Source: Lactarius indigo (lineage: Eukaryota; Basidiomycota; Agaricomycetes; Russulales; Russulaceae). Taken from it: DNA of 64,000 nt. Under the pieces are notes generated by a model. It was not told the DNA's origin and did no database searches. It was given only the letters and a program-made list of their open reading frames with translations. Location: assembly GCA_025766275.1 (NCBI GenBank), contig JAFKAC010000138.1, positions 1-64,000 of the forward strand, read 5' to 3'. Positions within the stretch are counted from its first letter, which is position 1. Each line of letters opens with the position of its first letter. Positions 32,656 to 42,874 of the stretch are shown piece by piece. Made by a program: the position numbers and the translations under genes.

Positions 32656-34682
32656 GAGAAACCTGGATGAAGCTGGTTATCCGGGGCCACAACGTGCCGC
32701 CGCGTTTTTTGTAGGCCATTGAACAGGCGGCAGCCATGTGGTTTATCTTAGACCCATCTCCGGTATGTTCCAAGGTATGTTTCCGCGCCAACTTGACAGG
32801 CAACATGTTGATTGGTTCCCTTTTGGGAGGCATAGGATGACATAATAATCAAAGGGTGCGACTGAACGCGGCGTTCAGACTCGACGGCCCTATCATACTA
32901 AACCTCTAGTACGAGGTTGGAATGTACGGACCGGGGTTAGCACCTTGCTAAATACGCGACGGCCATGTGATGTATGATTTGTCTCATCGCAATACATCCA
33001 CAGCGGACGGTACCAGTGCTGCCGACGTTGGCACTACTTTAGGCCCCACCCTAGCTAATAGCACAATCACTTTTCAAGTACCAGGTCGCTACCAACGTAT
33101 CGCAGTGGAACCACAAGCGTCGGTGGTCCACACAAGAACTTGTGAAACCCTTTTTCGTTTCTAGTACCGGCGCGAAGATCCCATGGCGCTCTCGCGCGCG
33201 TCAATGTGGAGCACTGTAAAGACCATCGTATCCGGCTTTCTGACATTCAGAGATCGATGCAGAACATTTCGAGAAAGATACGTGCATGTATCATGTTCTC
33301 TTCGATTGAACCGAAGAGCTCCCTTTGCCGTTTCGCGGAGACACCCTTCGTTTTTTGGTTGTTTTTTGGTTTTTTTTTATTAGAAAAAAAAAATTCTTGA
33401 AAAACCTTGTTTTATATTTCAACGTCGGCAAGGTGTTGGTTGGTTTTTTTTGACGCAGCTTATAGTAGCGCGAGCGGGAAAACTACATTGAAAAATCAAG
33501 ACAACGAGTCTCGTGCACACGACCGAGGCCTGAGGACATCTAGAGATTCTAGGAGGCGGCTTTTCGGATCATACTGGCGCCGGCTTTGTGGCGCCTCCGA
33601 TTGCGTTCCGCGCAAGGACTGCTGGGCTGTCGACCTGTTTTGGTGGCAGGATCTCCGATGTGGTGCTCGAGAATCCGCGGCTGCTTGAGTGCTTCTTGTT
33701 GTGATAAACTTTGGCAAAAAGTCGAAGTGCATCCCTGGATCCCTGGACAACACGTCACACAGATACCTGGGTCGACAGCTCATGAAAATAAACCTACTTG
33801 AGTGTCCTATATTCCTATATTCCACTTTCAAGTCGCTGTTCTCTTTGATTTGGCTAGCAACAGGTTCTCAGAGCCTTTCGATCTCCGCGGATCTCTGGTC
33901 GACAATCACCCTAGCGTGGATAAAGTGTATATTCGCTTCGGCCATCTTTTCTGAGGTGTTTGAGACTACATCTGACAAGTCAGAAGACTGTTCCTTATCA
34001 GTAATATGTGTAGGGCGCCTGAGAGTGGACGCAAGTAGCCTCCATATGTAATACAGCTGGCCTGCATGTATGGTCTTGTATGCGCCTCTGCATTTGCGGT
34101 GTCGACCTGCAATTGGCCACGAGAGTTGTATAGGGTATTTTCGAGTTCCTGGTCCCCAACTCAGGGTCTACGTTACATGGAGGGCCAAATGATGCAGGCG
34201 CTGCCATGGCGGGTGTCGAAGGAAAAGAGGGTATGAATTCCGATGTGTGAGAATAGCTCTAGCTATCCAGACTCCGCACGAGGCCACGCGACAAGAATTC
34301 ATATATACGAGGAACTGCGATCTTGCACATCACTCTGCGTGGTTCCACGTTGCGCCTTTATTGAGTCCGTACTCGCAGCTTGGGTAGTCACTCGACATGT
34401 TCTGTCCACGGCGCCGCAGATAAAGGGATGTCCGCGGAATTATCTTACGCTCTTGCATGATGCGCCGTATAATTTAAGGGATATTCAACACCAGGGTCGT
34501 AGAACCTCCGAAGTCTTCTTTCGATGATTGGCTATGTGTCCATGTTATTCTATGTCACAATACATTTGGTAAATACAACACAACACAGTCCATGGTCGCA
34601 TTCGGAGCCCGCACCGCTGTGAGTAGACCAACAAGCCCTCCTAACTTGTCCATCAAACCCTATAGAAACTAAAACGTAGGTA
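32656..34682. other. gene-free stretch between RhoGAP copies B and C
   Basis: Upstream of B and downstream of C. A/T-rich, with homopolymer T and A runs at about 33349-33400. Several short ORFs but no motif. Nothing further can be supported. Confidence 0.5.
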
Positions 34683-37472
34683 TCATCTTAGTCTCTCTTC
34701 AGGAGCTGGGGAATAGGCACCAATCGCAGATCGCAAACTCGTTGCGGAGGAGAGGGGATGGTCCGTGATGTCCGACAGTACACTTGCGGCACCTGGGCTT
34801 AGAGAAAGCGACAATGCTTCTAGGTGCTCGGGTTGCCGCCGCGAGACCGTTGATTGTGGAGGCGGGGGCTCAACGTCCTGGGACGAATTCCAAAACATCG
34901 CTTCCCTGTTTCTCGGTTGATGTTTGGACTGCTCTCCCGTAGGCGCCTCCTTTGTTTCCGAGGGGCCTCGTGACCGCGAAAAACCGGGTAGCGGGCTTAA
35001 GAGGGGGACCAGATTTGGTGTGAAGCGCCCTGATAGGTCCACAGGAGAATTCGAGGGTGATATGGAAGAAGTGGATTGTGAAGATGTGTGAATGTGGCTA
35101 ATAGGACGGGGCCGAGGCCGAAGAATAGGGCCCGTGGCTTGGACTTCACAATGTTGTGGAAACTCGGGGCTCAAAAACAATGACCCATAGCTGACGACAG
35201 ACGATGTCTCTTCGGCTCGGGTGGAAGACGGCGGCGTCGGCGGAAGAGGATATTCATGAAATAAGGTTTCGGCATTCTTGATGAGAATCTCCATGATGGA
35301 TACCTAGGTGAAACGAGTGTTGGAAGACTAGACAATTGGAAGACATGTCAGAAATGAAACGTACCGTCGCTAGCTTTCTTATATCAACATTGCCTTGCAT
35401 CATCACCTCGCCTTTACCAAAAATATGTAGGGCCAACACGGAAGCGAGGTCTTGTGGGCCCATTCCGTTCCTCTCCATATGAGAAGCGACTAAAGAGAAA
35501 TGGTGCGAAAGAGCTCCTAGGGACGCCCTGTGGACTGCAGGTAGTTCGTGGATTTTCGACCGTAGTAACGAAAAATCGTTTTCAGTATAACAAGCTAGAT
35601 ACCGAAATTAGTTCATAGATGCAAAAGGTGAGCATTTAGATTACTAACCTTTATTTTGTCCATATAGCCTATAATCGTGTAAAGAGAGCCTAAATAGAGG
35701 CTCTGGGAGCTCGCGAAGGTAAAGCTAAGCGATGAGTCGCAGTTGAGCCTCACGAATCGGCGCGATCGCAATGACTAACCTGAAGAAGCATGGCAATAGA
35801 ATGGATGTCGTCTGTAGAGCTGAATGAAAATGACCTTTCGTTCTGTTCGAACCTGTGCCGCAACTTATTAAATTTTACGTGAGCCATGAAACCGGTACGC
35901 GATAGCATGTTGGACTGACCTTCTGTACTTCCGCACTGTCCATAGAACCCGACTAAAATTTGAAGACTAAACAAGAATCTATCACATTCACTTGGAAGGG
36001 CTTACCGAATATATTTTATTAGTATTCAATCCCCTTTGCTCGATCTCTTCAGTGCAAACCCTAATGATTTTCGGCACTATGTCTTCTCTGTCCCGAGAAC
36101 TCGCGTAGTCTGCCAACGTGACACCAAAAATAGCGTCCGAATATCCGCCGACACGGAAGTTGCGATAAAAAGTGACTGGAGGGGTGGCAAAGGTAAGGGC
36201 GCGACGGAAGGATGCTCCCAGATCCTGGGTATTGGGACCGGCTAAAGCCTTCTCGACTTCTGACTGTGTAGTTATCGCCAGGTAGGTGTGCTTTCCAAAT
36301 GAAGAGCTGTTTATAGAAACGGATTTAACAAATATTCAACAGTAGGCTTCGTAGCACTGACATCATGCCGTCTACAAACTTGACAAGGGTGTCCTTAATA
36401 GTTGTCGTGAGAACAAAGCGCTCAAGGCTCTGTGTTGATGACGTTTGGCATGGCATAGATATCTGGCGTAGAATGTCACTCACCTCGTAACCATCCTCCA
36501 AGACTTCGACTCTCCGCAATCGAAGGACGTTGAGGGTGTGAACGGCCTTTCGACAGTCGTCCTCGGAAACTGGTCCAGAAAACGAATTGAGAAGTAGAAT
36601 TGGGATCACCAGTGTTATCAACGCACCCACTTCCTCAGGCTCAGTAACATCAGACTCAGTATCTTCCGTCTCCCGCCGACCACGAAATAATGATGAAAAT
36701 CTGGATCCAGTTTTCTTACTTGAAGTTGAAGGATCCGGGGTTCGTTTTGGGATCTCAGCAGGTCGGACGTAGTCCTGGTATTTCTTCAAATATACCCGCC
36801 CAAGCTTCGAGAGGGTGTTCTCAGCATGGTTAGCATAATCCTCAGCAGACGTCTTCAATTCTTCCTTGAGTCGCTTTCGCGTCTGCGCCAGTGATTCCTA
36901 TTGAATAGCCCTGTCAAAACCAACAAATATAATATCCCGATGAGAAATTCTTGGCCAACCTTTAACGCCGTGAGCGGTTTAAGGATGTCGACGTCCAACA
37001 TATCCACGAAAGCCTGTCTAGCTTTACTTTCTGCAACATTTGAGGGGTCCAGATTCTACTCTGGGATATGTGGATGCGCACCTCTTTCCAAATTCCCTCT
37101 GATTTTGTTCCATGCAGCTCTCGTTGTAGTCGGTTCGATGCGTGGGTCAAACGAAGTATCGGTGACATATGCCTTGAGAAAGAGGTTCCGTAATGAGTCA
37201 ACACTATGATGATAAGATGTTAGCCCAACCGATACATGGCAGTTACTATATGATTTTTTGGAAAACTGACTATGTTTCCTCGACGCTTCGCCTAAGAATC
37301 GGTGTATTAGCGTCGAACACAGGACGAGGGTTACTTCAACAGACCTTTCTCGGAAGAAAGAAAGATATCGATCTACAATAATCTCGAGTTGGGTGTCGAA
37401 TTGGGAGATCAAACTATTGGAATGACCCTCCAGGGCTATTCGGGACTGGGGTTCTGTAGATATCAGAGACAT
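34683..37472 (-). CDS. F-BAR/RhoGAP protein, copy C, arginine finger lost
   Basis: The start is at 37472 (MSLISTEPQSRIALEGHS). Intron 1 sits as in copies A and D, with acceptor TTCTTAG. F-BAR helices continue through TSAEDYANHAENTLSKLGRVYLKKY to CRKAVHTLNVLRLRRVEVLEDGYEV (about 36490). RhoGAP runs from about 36150 (AIFGVTLADYASSRD) with CTEEIEQRGLNTNKIYS. An intron (36005-35953) joins to SGSMDSAEVQK, giving Y-S-S-G where Y-R-(L/V)-S-G is expected: one residue short and no Arg. LPEPLFRLSLHDYRLYG is kept, but the NLA motif is changed (PQDLAS). A Ser/Pro-rich tail ends at 34683. It is closest to copy A. It lies 2 kb from copy B in the same orientation, as after tandem duplication. Confidence 0.75.
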
Positions 37473-39197
37473 TGTCTGAGTGGGAAGAAGGAAGCCGCGT
37501 TGCCTGTGTGAGCCTCTTAGACTGCGACAGTAAGATGGCTGTGCGTCCCCTGTCCCTGGAAGGAATGGTATTACGTGATATGTCCAATTAATAAGCCTTC
37601 TGTTCCATCCTCCGAGCACAGGATGGGGCAGAAAGGTACGGATTCGAGATTGGAGTTACTACGTAACTGCTGTGGGTTGTCCAGTAAAGTTGTGCAGAGT
37701 AGGTGAGGAAGTGAAAAATCAAAAAACCCGACTCAGGACTCTCGGCCCGGTGAGCAAATTTCATCTCAACTCACATCCTCATACTAAGGTAGTCAGTCCA
37801 CTGCGGGTTCACAGAGTTCGCATCCCATAGCGGATCAACTTTCTGTGACCCGAGGGCATGGCCACTGCATCTGCTCGCTCTGACACCTGCCAGTGCCAAC
37901 CAAATAAGGAAGCTGAGGGCTGAGTCGGAGTCCGTTTGACGTTGTTCTTGGCTATGATATATACTACAGTAATTCCACCCCAAATTCCGCCACTTGATAG
38001 CCCGGTTGATTGATGGTCAATTATGATACACAGCACTTTAGACGAAAAAAGGTAGTACTACTTGGTGCTCCGGTGTCACGTCTGACGATGCATGCCAGAG
38101 ATTCGTCGCGCGCCGCGTTCGAGCAAGTGGAGCTCGAACCGGCCCTGGGGACGGCGTTTGATCTGCTCCGAACGAGGGAACGCATGGCCATCGTCAGTCT
38201 TGTCGCGAAGTCATCTCGAGCGTCCGAATCCGAGCTGGTGGAAGACTAGTCATTAGTCGCAGCAAATCCAATCAATGCAATACGTTCACCAAGCATCTAG
38301 AATCCAGTAAGCCTTCATATACCGTAGGAACCTTCCACAGAGAGCCAGGGAAAAAGACCCTACCGCATCTGCAACCCAGTGGGGAAGTGGGGAGTGCTCG
38401 ATGGGTACACTACTGCCTGGGAATACTCCTAAGATGGCTGCTGTTGAGGTAGCCGTTGCCCAGTTCCACCCGCCTGTCGCGACATTGGGAACATGTCCTC
38501 AAAGTGTGGTACCTTTTCCACCCGAAATCAGTTGCATATATCGGAGTTAGAGGAGAAGGTGCCTTGGGACCCATACAGTACTAGTACGGCTAGCGGACCT
38601 GGACCTTTCCCAGAAGAGAGCAAGCGAGAACTCCAATGCCAGTGACGAGATGTGCCGAATTTCGGCACTGGTGAGCAGACTATTCGAAATGGCTGCTTTT
38701 ATGGATAAGAATGATTTGTTTGCTGCCCGAGGTCGTAGCATAGGTCTTTGCCCTCACATTGTAGTACTACTTTTACAGCACTTTAAGCTCTTCAGCAGGC
38801 ACTGGGCTGGGCCACTGGCAGCAAGCACGAGGCGCATTGTTTGTTTGTTTACCGAGACATATCTGACAACCTGCTAGTGAGTGCGCCACTCATACCAAGA
38901 CTCTTGCCAAGACTCATACTGTAATCTTGCCTATGATAGCACTGGCACTGCTCTGCAAGACAAAAAAGAAACAAAATGAAAGTTGGATGAAAATGCACTG
39001 CACGGCCGAAGTCAGGTGCTAGACGAAACGAGGGGGAGCGCCGCTGATTCGAGACGATGGAGTGTGCTAAACTATTCTACACTGGCAGTACTAAGCAGGC
39101 GAAGTCGACTCAGACGTTCTCCGCTGTTGCACACACGTGAGGAAAACCCTCACGTGTTTGAATACGACAAACACGCTCGGACTAGCCACGTTTCACG
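37473..39197. other. gene-free stretch upstream of RhoGAP copy C
   Basis: The C promoter should lie just above 37472. Beyond that only short ORFs. The palindrome GTAGTACTAC occurs twice (about 38051 and 38762), with CAGCACTTTA near each, but no complete element could be drawn. Confidence 0.45.
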
Positions 39198-41033
39198 ATG
39201 TCAAGTGCACCGAGCTGGAAGAAATTGTGCACGGAAGGTAGAAAGAACTTTCGGCGTCAAGACATTGACGGGGCGCTTAAGTCCTTCGACGATATAAACG
39301 GCGGTTATCTCTTCTTTCCCTGAACGAGTTCGTGATCTCTCACAGGCCATCCGCCTTGCTAACGACAAATCCTACGTGCCATACGACACTCGTGCGGACG
39401 CCTACGAAAAACTGAATTGCTTCAGTTATGCACTGCGTGATGCGAAGAAGATCATCGACATAGCCCCCAGGCAGTGGTAAGGCTACTTTCGCTCCGCTCG
39501 TCTCTTTAGCTGCCCTTGGCCAATCCGAAGCTGCGTTACCAATATGTTCACAGGCACTGCTGCACCTCGATCATGGCCCAACAGTACGAGTCTCATCGGC
39601 GCGAACTTACGGAACTGCGTCGGCGTCTAGAAGCGCAGCCGCCGCCGAAGTGCCACGTCTTGGGTGTGCCCGTCGAGCTACTCTTGGCGATATTCAAAAA
39701 ATTCGAGCAATCCCGTCATCATCTCCCATGTATGTCGCCGATGGCGCGAGGTCCGCGCATTCAAACCCTACACTTTGGCGTTCCTTGGTGCTCACGGCGC
39801 CGCCGGAGAAGGCCCTTCGCAATTTCCAAGAATGGGACGAACGGTCCCGTGGGCAGATCGTAGAGTTCAGTATCCGTGAATCGCTTGCCGAAGCCCTCTT
39901 CCCATCCCGTGTGTTTGACCCCAAGGATCATCCTGATGATTGCGCGATTGTACACCGAGATTATCGCCACGCTTCGGCACCTGGATTTGACGAAACTGAA
40001 AGAATTCCATATCGAGGACCTGTATGCCGAGTTGTTCTTGTCCGCACTGGGCGACGGTACGAGATTCGTCCACCAGCAACTGGAAACCCTCTCTACATCG
40101 AATCCATCATCCCTGGGAGCAAGCCTTGGGACGTACTGCCCACAACAAACTGCCGTGGGAAAACCTGCGCGTTCTCAGCATCAACAGTGGGCGGTGTTGC
40201 TGGGAGGAGTTGTCAACGTCCATGCGCCATCTTACGTCCTTCGAGTACAAGGTCCACTACCATGAAGATTACAACGGTTTTCACTTTTTCCATCAGTTCT
40301 TGAAAGCCAATGCCGGTCTTGAAAAGCTCGTCATCGAAATAGTCATAGACTTTCCAGGGGCCCCAAACTACCCGCATTCTTTCCCTGCACCCCGAGAATC
40401 ACTGACGTTGGCTCATCTTCACCATCTCGAGTTAAAGGGAACTCTCCCTTTTTATATCGAAAGCGGAAAATGTTTTCGTCTTCCCTCGCTCCGGATACTA
40501 CGTATAACATGGCTCGAAGATGCGGCACAGATGTTATCCAAACTTATGGAAGACAAAGGGACCTCCTTCGCGGGGCTCGTCGAGCTTACTACCAGAGCCC
40601 GTCTCCTTGGGCGGCAGGTCCTTATTTCGCTGTTACACAGAGCTCCCAAACTGGAATTTTTGAAGTGCTCTGACCTCGATAGCGTCGTTGCGGCGTCCTT
40701 GACGAAGCCCTATACGGCGTTACTGAGGGACCCGGCATCCGAAGACCCCTAACTCGTTCCTACGATGCTACCCATTCTGTGCCCTCCCCTCAGCGTGCTC
40801 GACCTTTCTCGGTCTCCCAGGTTAAAGACCGACCCAGCCATGCAGATAGTCAAAGAGAGGATCTCTCTGGCAGCATCACAGGACGGTGGGAGATACCAGG
40901 GGGGGACGGTGATCGAGACGTTTCGTGCATTCGGGCTCTCAACGCCCTCAAATTGAGGCAGAGATGCTCCCCTGGTTCCAGGAGAACGTGCCAGAGTTTA
41001 GCTGTCGTTATGACGTGAAGCGAAAGAGGTGAT
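39198..41033 (+). pseudogene. broken TPR-like / F-box / leucine-rich protein gene
   Basis: Pieces appear in the order of the common Agaricomycete F-box family. They are a TPR-like start at 39198 (MSSAPSWKKLCTEG...GALKSFDD), then AIRLANDKSYVPYDTRADAYEKL and QALLHLD. Next are an F-box (VPVELLLAIFK...SNPVIISHVCRRWREV), NPTLWRSLVLTAP, and LRR-like segments to 40752. The usual tail, MLPWFQENVPEFSCRYD, ends with a stop at 41031-41033. Lesions include a donor reading ATAAAC where GTAAAC fits, TAA in place of Gln before GYFRSARLF, and at least four frame changes (near 39540, 39710, 39765 and 39900). A stop at 40750 is also followed by more family sequence. An intact relative would serve as a substrate adaptor of an SCF ubiquitin ligase. 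Confidence 0.8.
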
Positions 41034-41036
41034 GTT

Positions 41037-41264
41037 ACAGCAGTTTTCATATCGATAGAGCGCTTTTTCCAACAACACGTTGATTGGGCGGGATTTCGGG
41101 GGACCCCAGGTGGCGTCGAGGCTTACCGGCGCTTACCACTGGCTTACCGGGTTTTTTTTTTCTGATCAGATCTCGGATAATTACTGTAGTTATCTTCATT
41201 GCCCGCTCTGATCTTTTTTTATTTTATTTTGGAAAAACGCTCTATCGATCTGAAAACCGCTGTA
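41037..41264. mobile_element. small inverted-repeat element (MITE-like)
   Basis: Inverted terminal repeats of about 36 bp, starting TACAGC(A/G)GTTTTCA(T/G)ATC and differing by two substitutions and one indel, enclose about 155 bp without an ORF. It is flanked by ATGT on both sides (41033-41036 and 41265-41268). If the TA is the target duplication instead, the ends begin CAG, as in Tc1/mariner-type elements. It begins at the stop codon of the F-box pseudogene. Confidence 0.75.
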
Positions 41265-41268
41265 ATGT

Positions 41269-41522
41269 CGTTGGAGCATTAATAGCGCAGCCGCTAGTAG
41301 CCCGAAACGAAAACATCGCTCAATAAGTTCTTGCTTGATCGTACTTGCTCAAGGGGTGACGATGCTTTCGTTTTCGTCTCGTTTTGGGGGGGAGACGACG
41401 TTCTTATGTCCGAACAAAGACGCCCAGCGATCTGCGACAAGACCTGTCTTTCCATGCGCCAAAGTCACTGAAGTGAGTTTTTTAAAAAACAGATAGGGAA
41501 TACTCCCGCGGCTTTGGGGGGT
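41269..41522. other. short gene-free stretch
   Basis: Upstream region of the small secreted-protein gene. Contains G-runs (about 41386 and 41515) and nothing else recognisable. Confidence 0.4.
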
Positions 41523-41530
41523 TTATAAAA
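41523..41530 (+). promoter_or_regulatory. TATA box of the small secreted-protein gene
   Basis: TTATAAAA lies about 57 bp upstream of the ATG at 41587. This is the usual distance for a TATA-driven gene with a short leader. Confidence 0.5.
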
Positions 41531-41586
41531 ATGGTCCCGCCCGTGGTCGCAACCACGACCACCCCCCCGAAGACTCACCGAAAACG

Positions 41587-41937
41587 ATGGTGTTCGTCAT
41601 GAGATTCATCCTCGCACTTTCTCTCATTACTTCCGTCCTTGCCCTTCCGGTGGCCCAACAAAGGGACTCAGGGAGTGGCGATGGTGGTGCGTTTTTTTTT
41701 TTTTTTGGCTTGGGGTCTTTTATTACGAGCCTTGATTCATTCAACCGTGACGCAGCCGGTGGTGGTCCCGGTGACACTTCTGGTCCGACTACCACAGTCC
41801 CAGTCCCAGTCCCCAGCCCTTAACCTACACCTGACCCTGGTGCCAGTGGTGAATGTGGGCGATGTGCTTTCAGATACACGTTAACTGATCTCCTGGAGCA
41901 GGGTGGCCAATGGCAAGCGAACAGATTCCCGAAATAA
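41587..41937 (+). CDS. small secreted protein with an in-frame stop
   Basis: The N-terminus MVFVMRFILALSLITSVLALPVA is a clear signal peptide. A Gly/Pro/Thr-rich mature part follows. A possible intron (41687-41755, 69 nt, GTGCGT...CGCAG) contains a T-tract and does not change frame. Translation stops at TAA 41821-41823. The same frame then stays open and protein-like (PTPDPGASGECGRCAFRYTL...) to a second TAA at 41935-41937. Either the first stop is a recent nonsense mutation (one base from CAA), or the product ends there. Function unknown; no homologue recognised. Confidence 0.5.
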
Positions 41938-42874
41938 GTGAGCCTTCCCGGCTCACCCTACCCACCCCCTGGATTGTTTTTATTGTCTTTCATCGGCAAA
42001 GTAAATTATAATTTCAGCTCAATTAGAATGTCCATAAATACATCTGCCGGGGTCTGATTGAGGGGTCGTGCACAGGCGGAAAATCTTTCTGATCCATTTT
42101 TATCCTCGTTAGTCCTCAACGGAGAGGTATGAATACATGAATACAGAAGCATATATGGATGCAGCGATGGTAATAAATATGGGCAACTCACGAGCAATGA
42201 GCGCATGATGCCTCCGTCTCCATGCGACCGCTTTGAAGGCGTGACGATCGTGATAATTAATAATAATTAAGACTAGCTGTCACTATAATGTCAATAATTC
42301 TTGCCCAATATGGAAATTATCTCAAATATCAACGTAGGTTTTTCCTGATGACCCGTCTTCACTGGCACTCTTTCATTCATCATGACCACACCATTCTGTA
42401 CAGTAATTAAAATCGGATGTCGAGTAGCATTTGTACTGTACTGTACCACTACCGTCAAAGACCAGATCTACCTGTACATATACACGCGCCACCTCGACCC
42501 AATCAACTCACCCACATCCATGCTTGCGCATTGTCGCCTGTCCAGAGGCTCACAAAAAAAAAAAAAAAACAGAAAGTGATGTAAAACGAAATAAAATAAA
42601 ATAAACAACAAACAGACAGACAGACAAATACAGGTGGCAACATTAAGGTCGACTCGAGACGAAGAAAAGCCGACCATCCCAATACGTACACGAACCATGA
42701 AAAAAGAAAAGAAAAAGAAAAAAAGGTCCACAAATAATATACACACAGTACATATTCGTGAGCCGAAACGCATCGTAAAGTGTACTTGTACCGTAATATT
42801 AACGCGGGGCGTGACTTATGACAGAGAACGAAAATGCAGAGAGGAACGAACAGTCTATGGAAGGGTCACTGCGG
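41938..42874. other. gene-free stretch, 3' flank
   Basis: AT-rich around 42240-42300, an A-tract at about 42555-42571 and a short GACA/CAGA repeat at 42610-42630. It probably holds the 3' UTR of the gene at 42875-45106. Confidence 0.45.

Noticed and set aside
37960..38790. Possible second inverted-repeat element around the two GTAGTACTAC palindromes
   Set aside because: The flanking bases do not pair beyond the palindrome itself and no target duplication was visible.
39198..41937. Repeat-induced point mutation
   Set aside because: Only three candidate C-to-T or G-to-A changes and mostly indel lesions. Not enough for a RIP claim, and RIP is not typical of Agaricomycetes.
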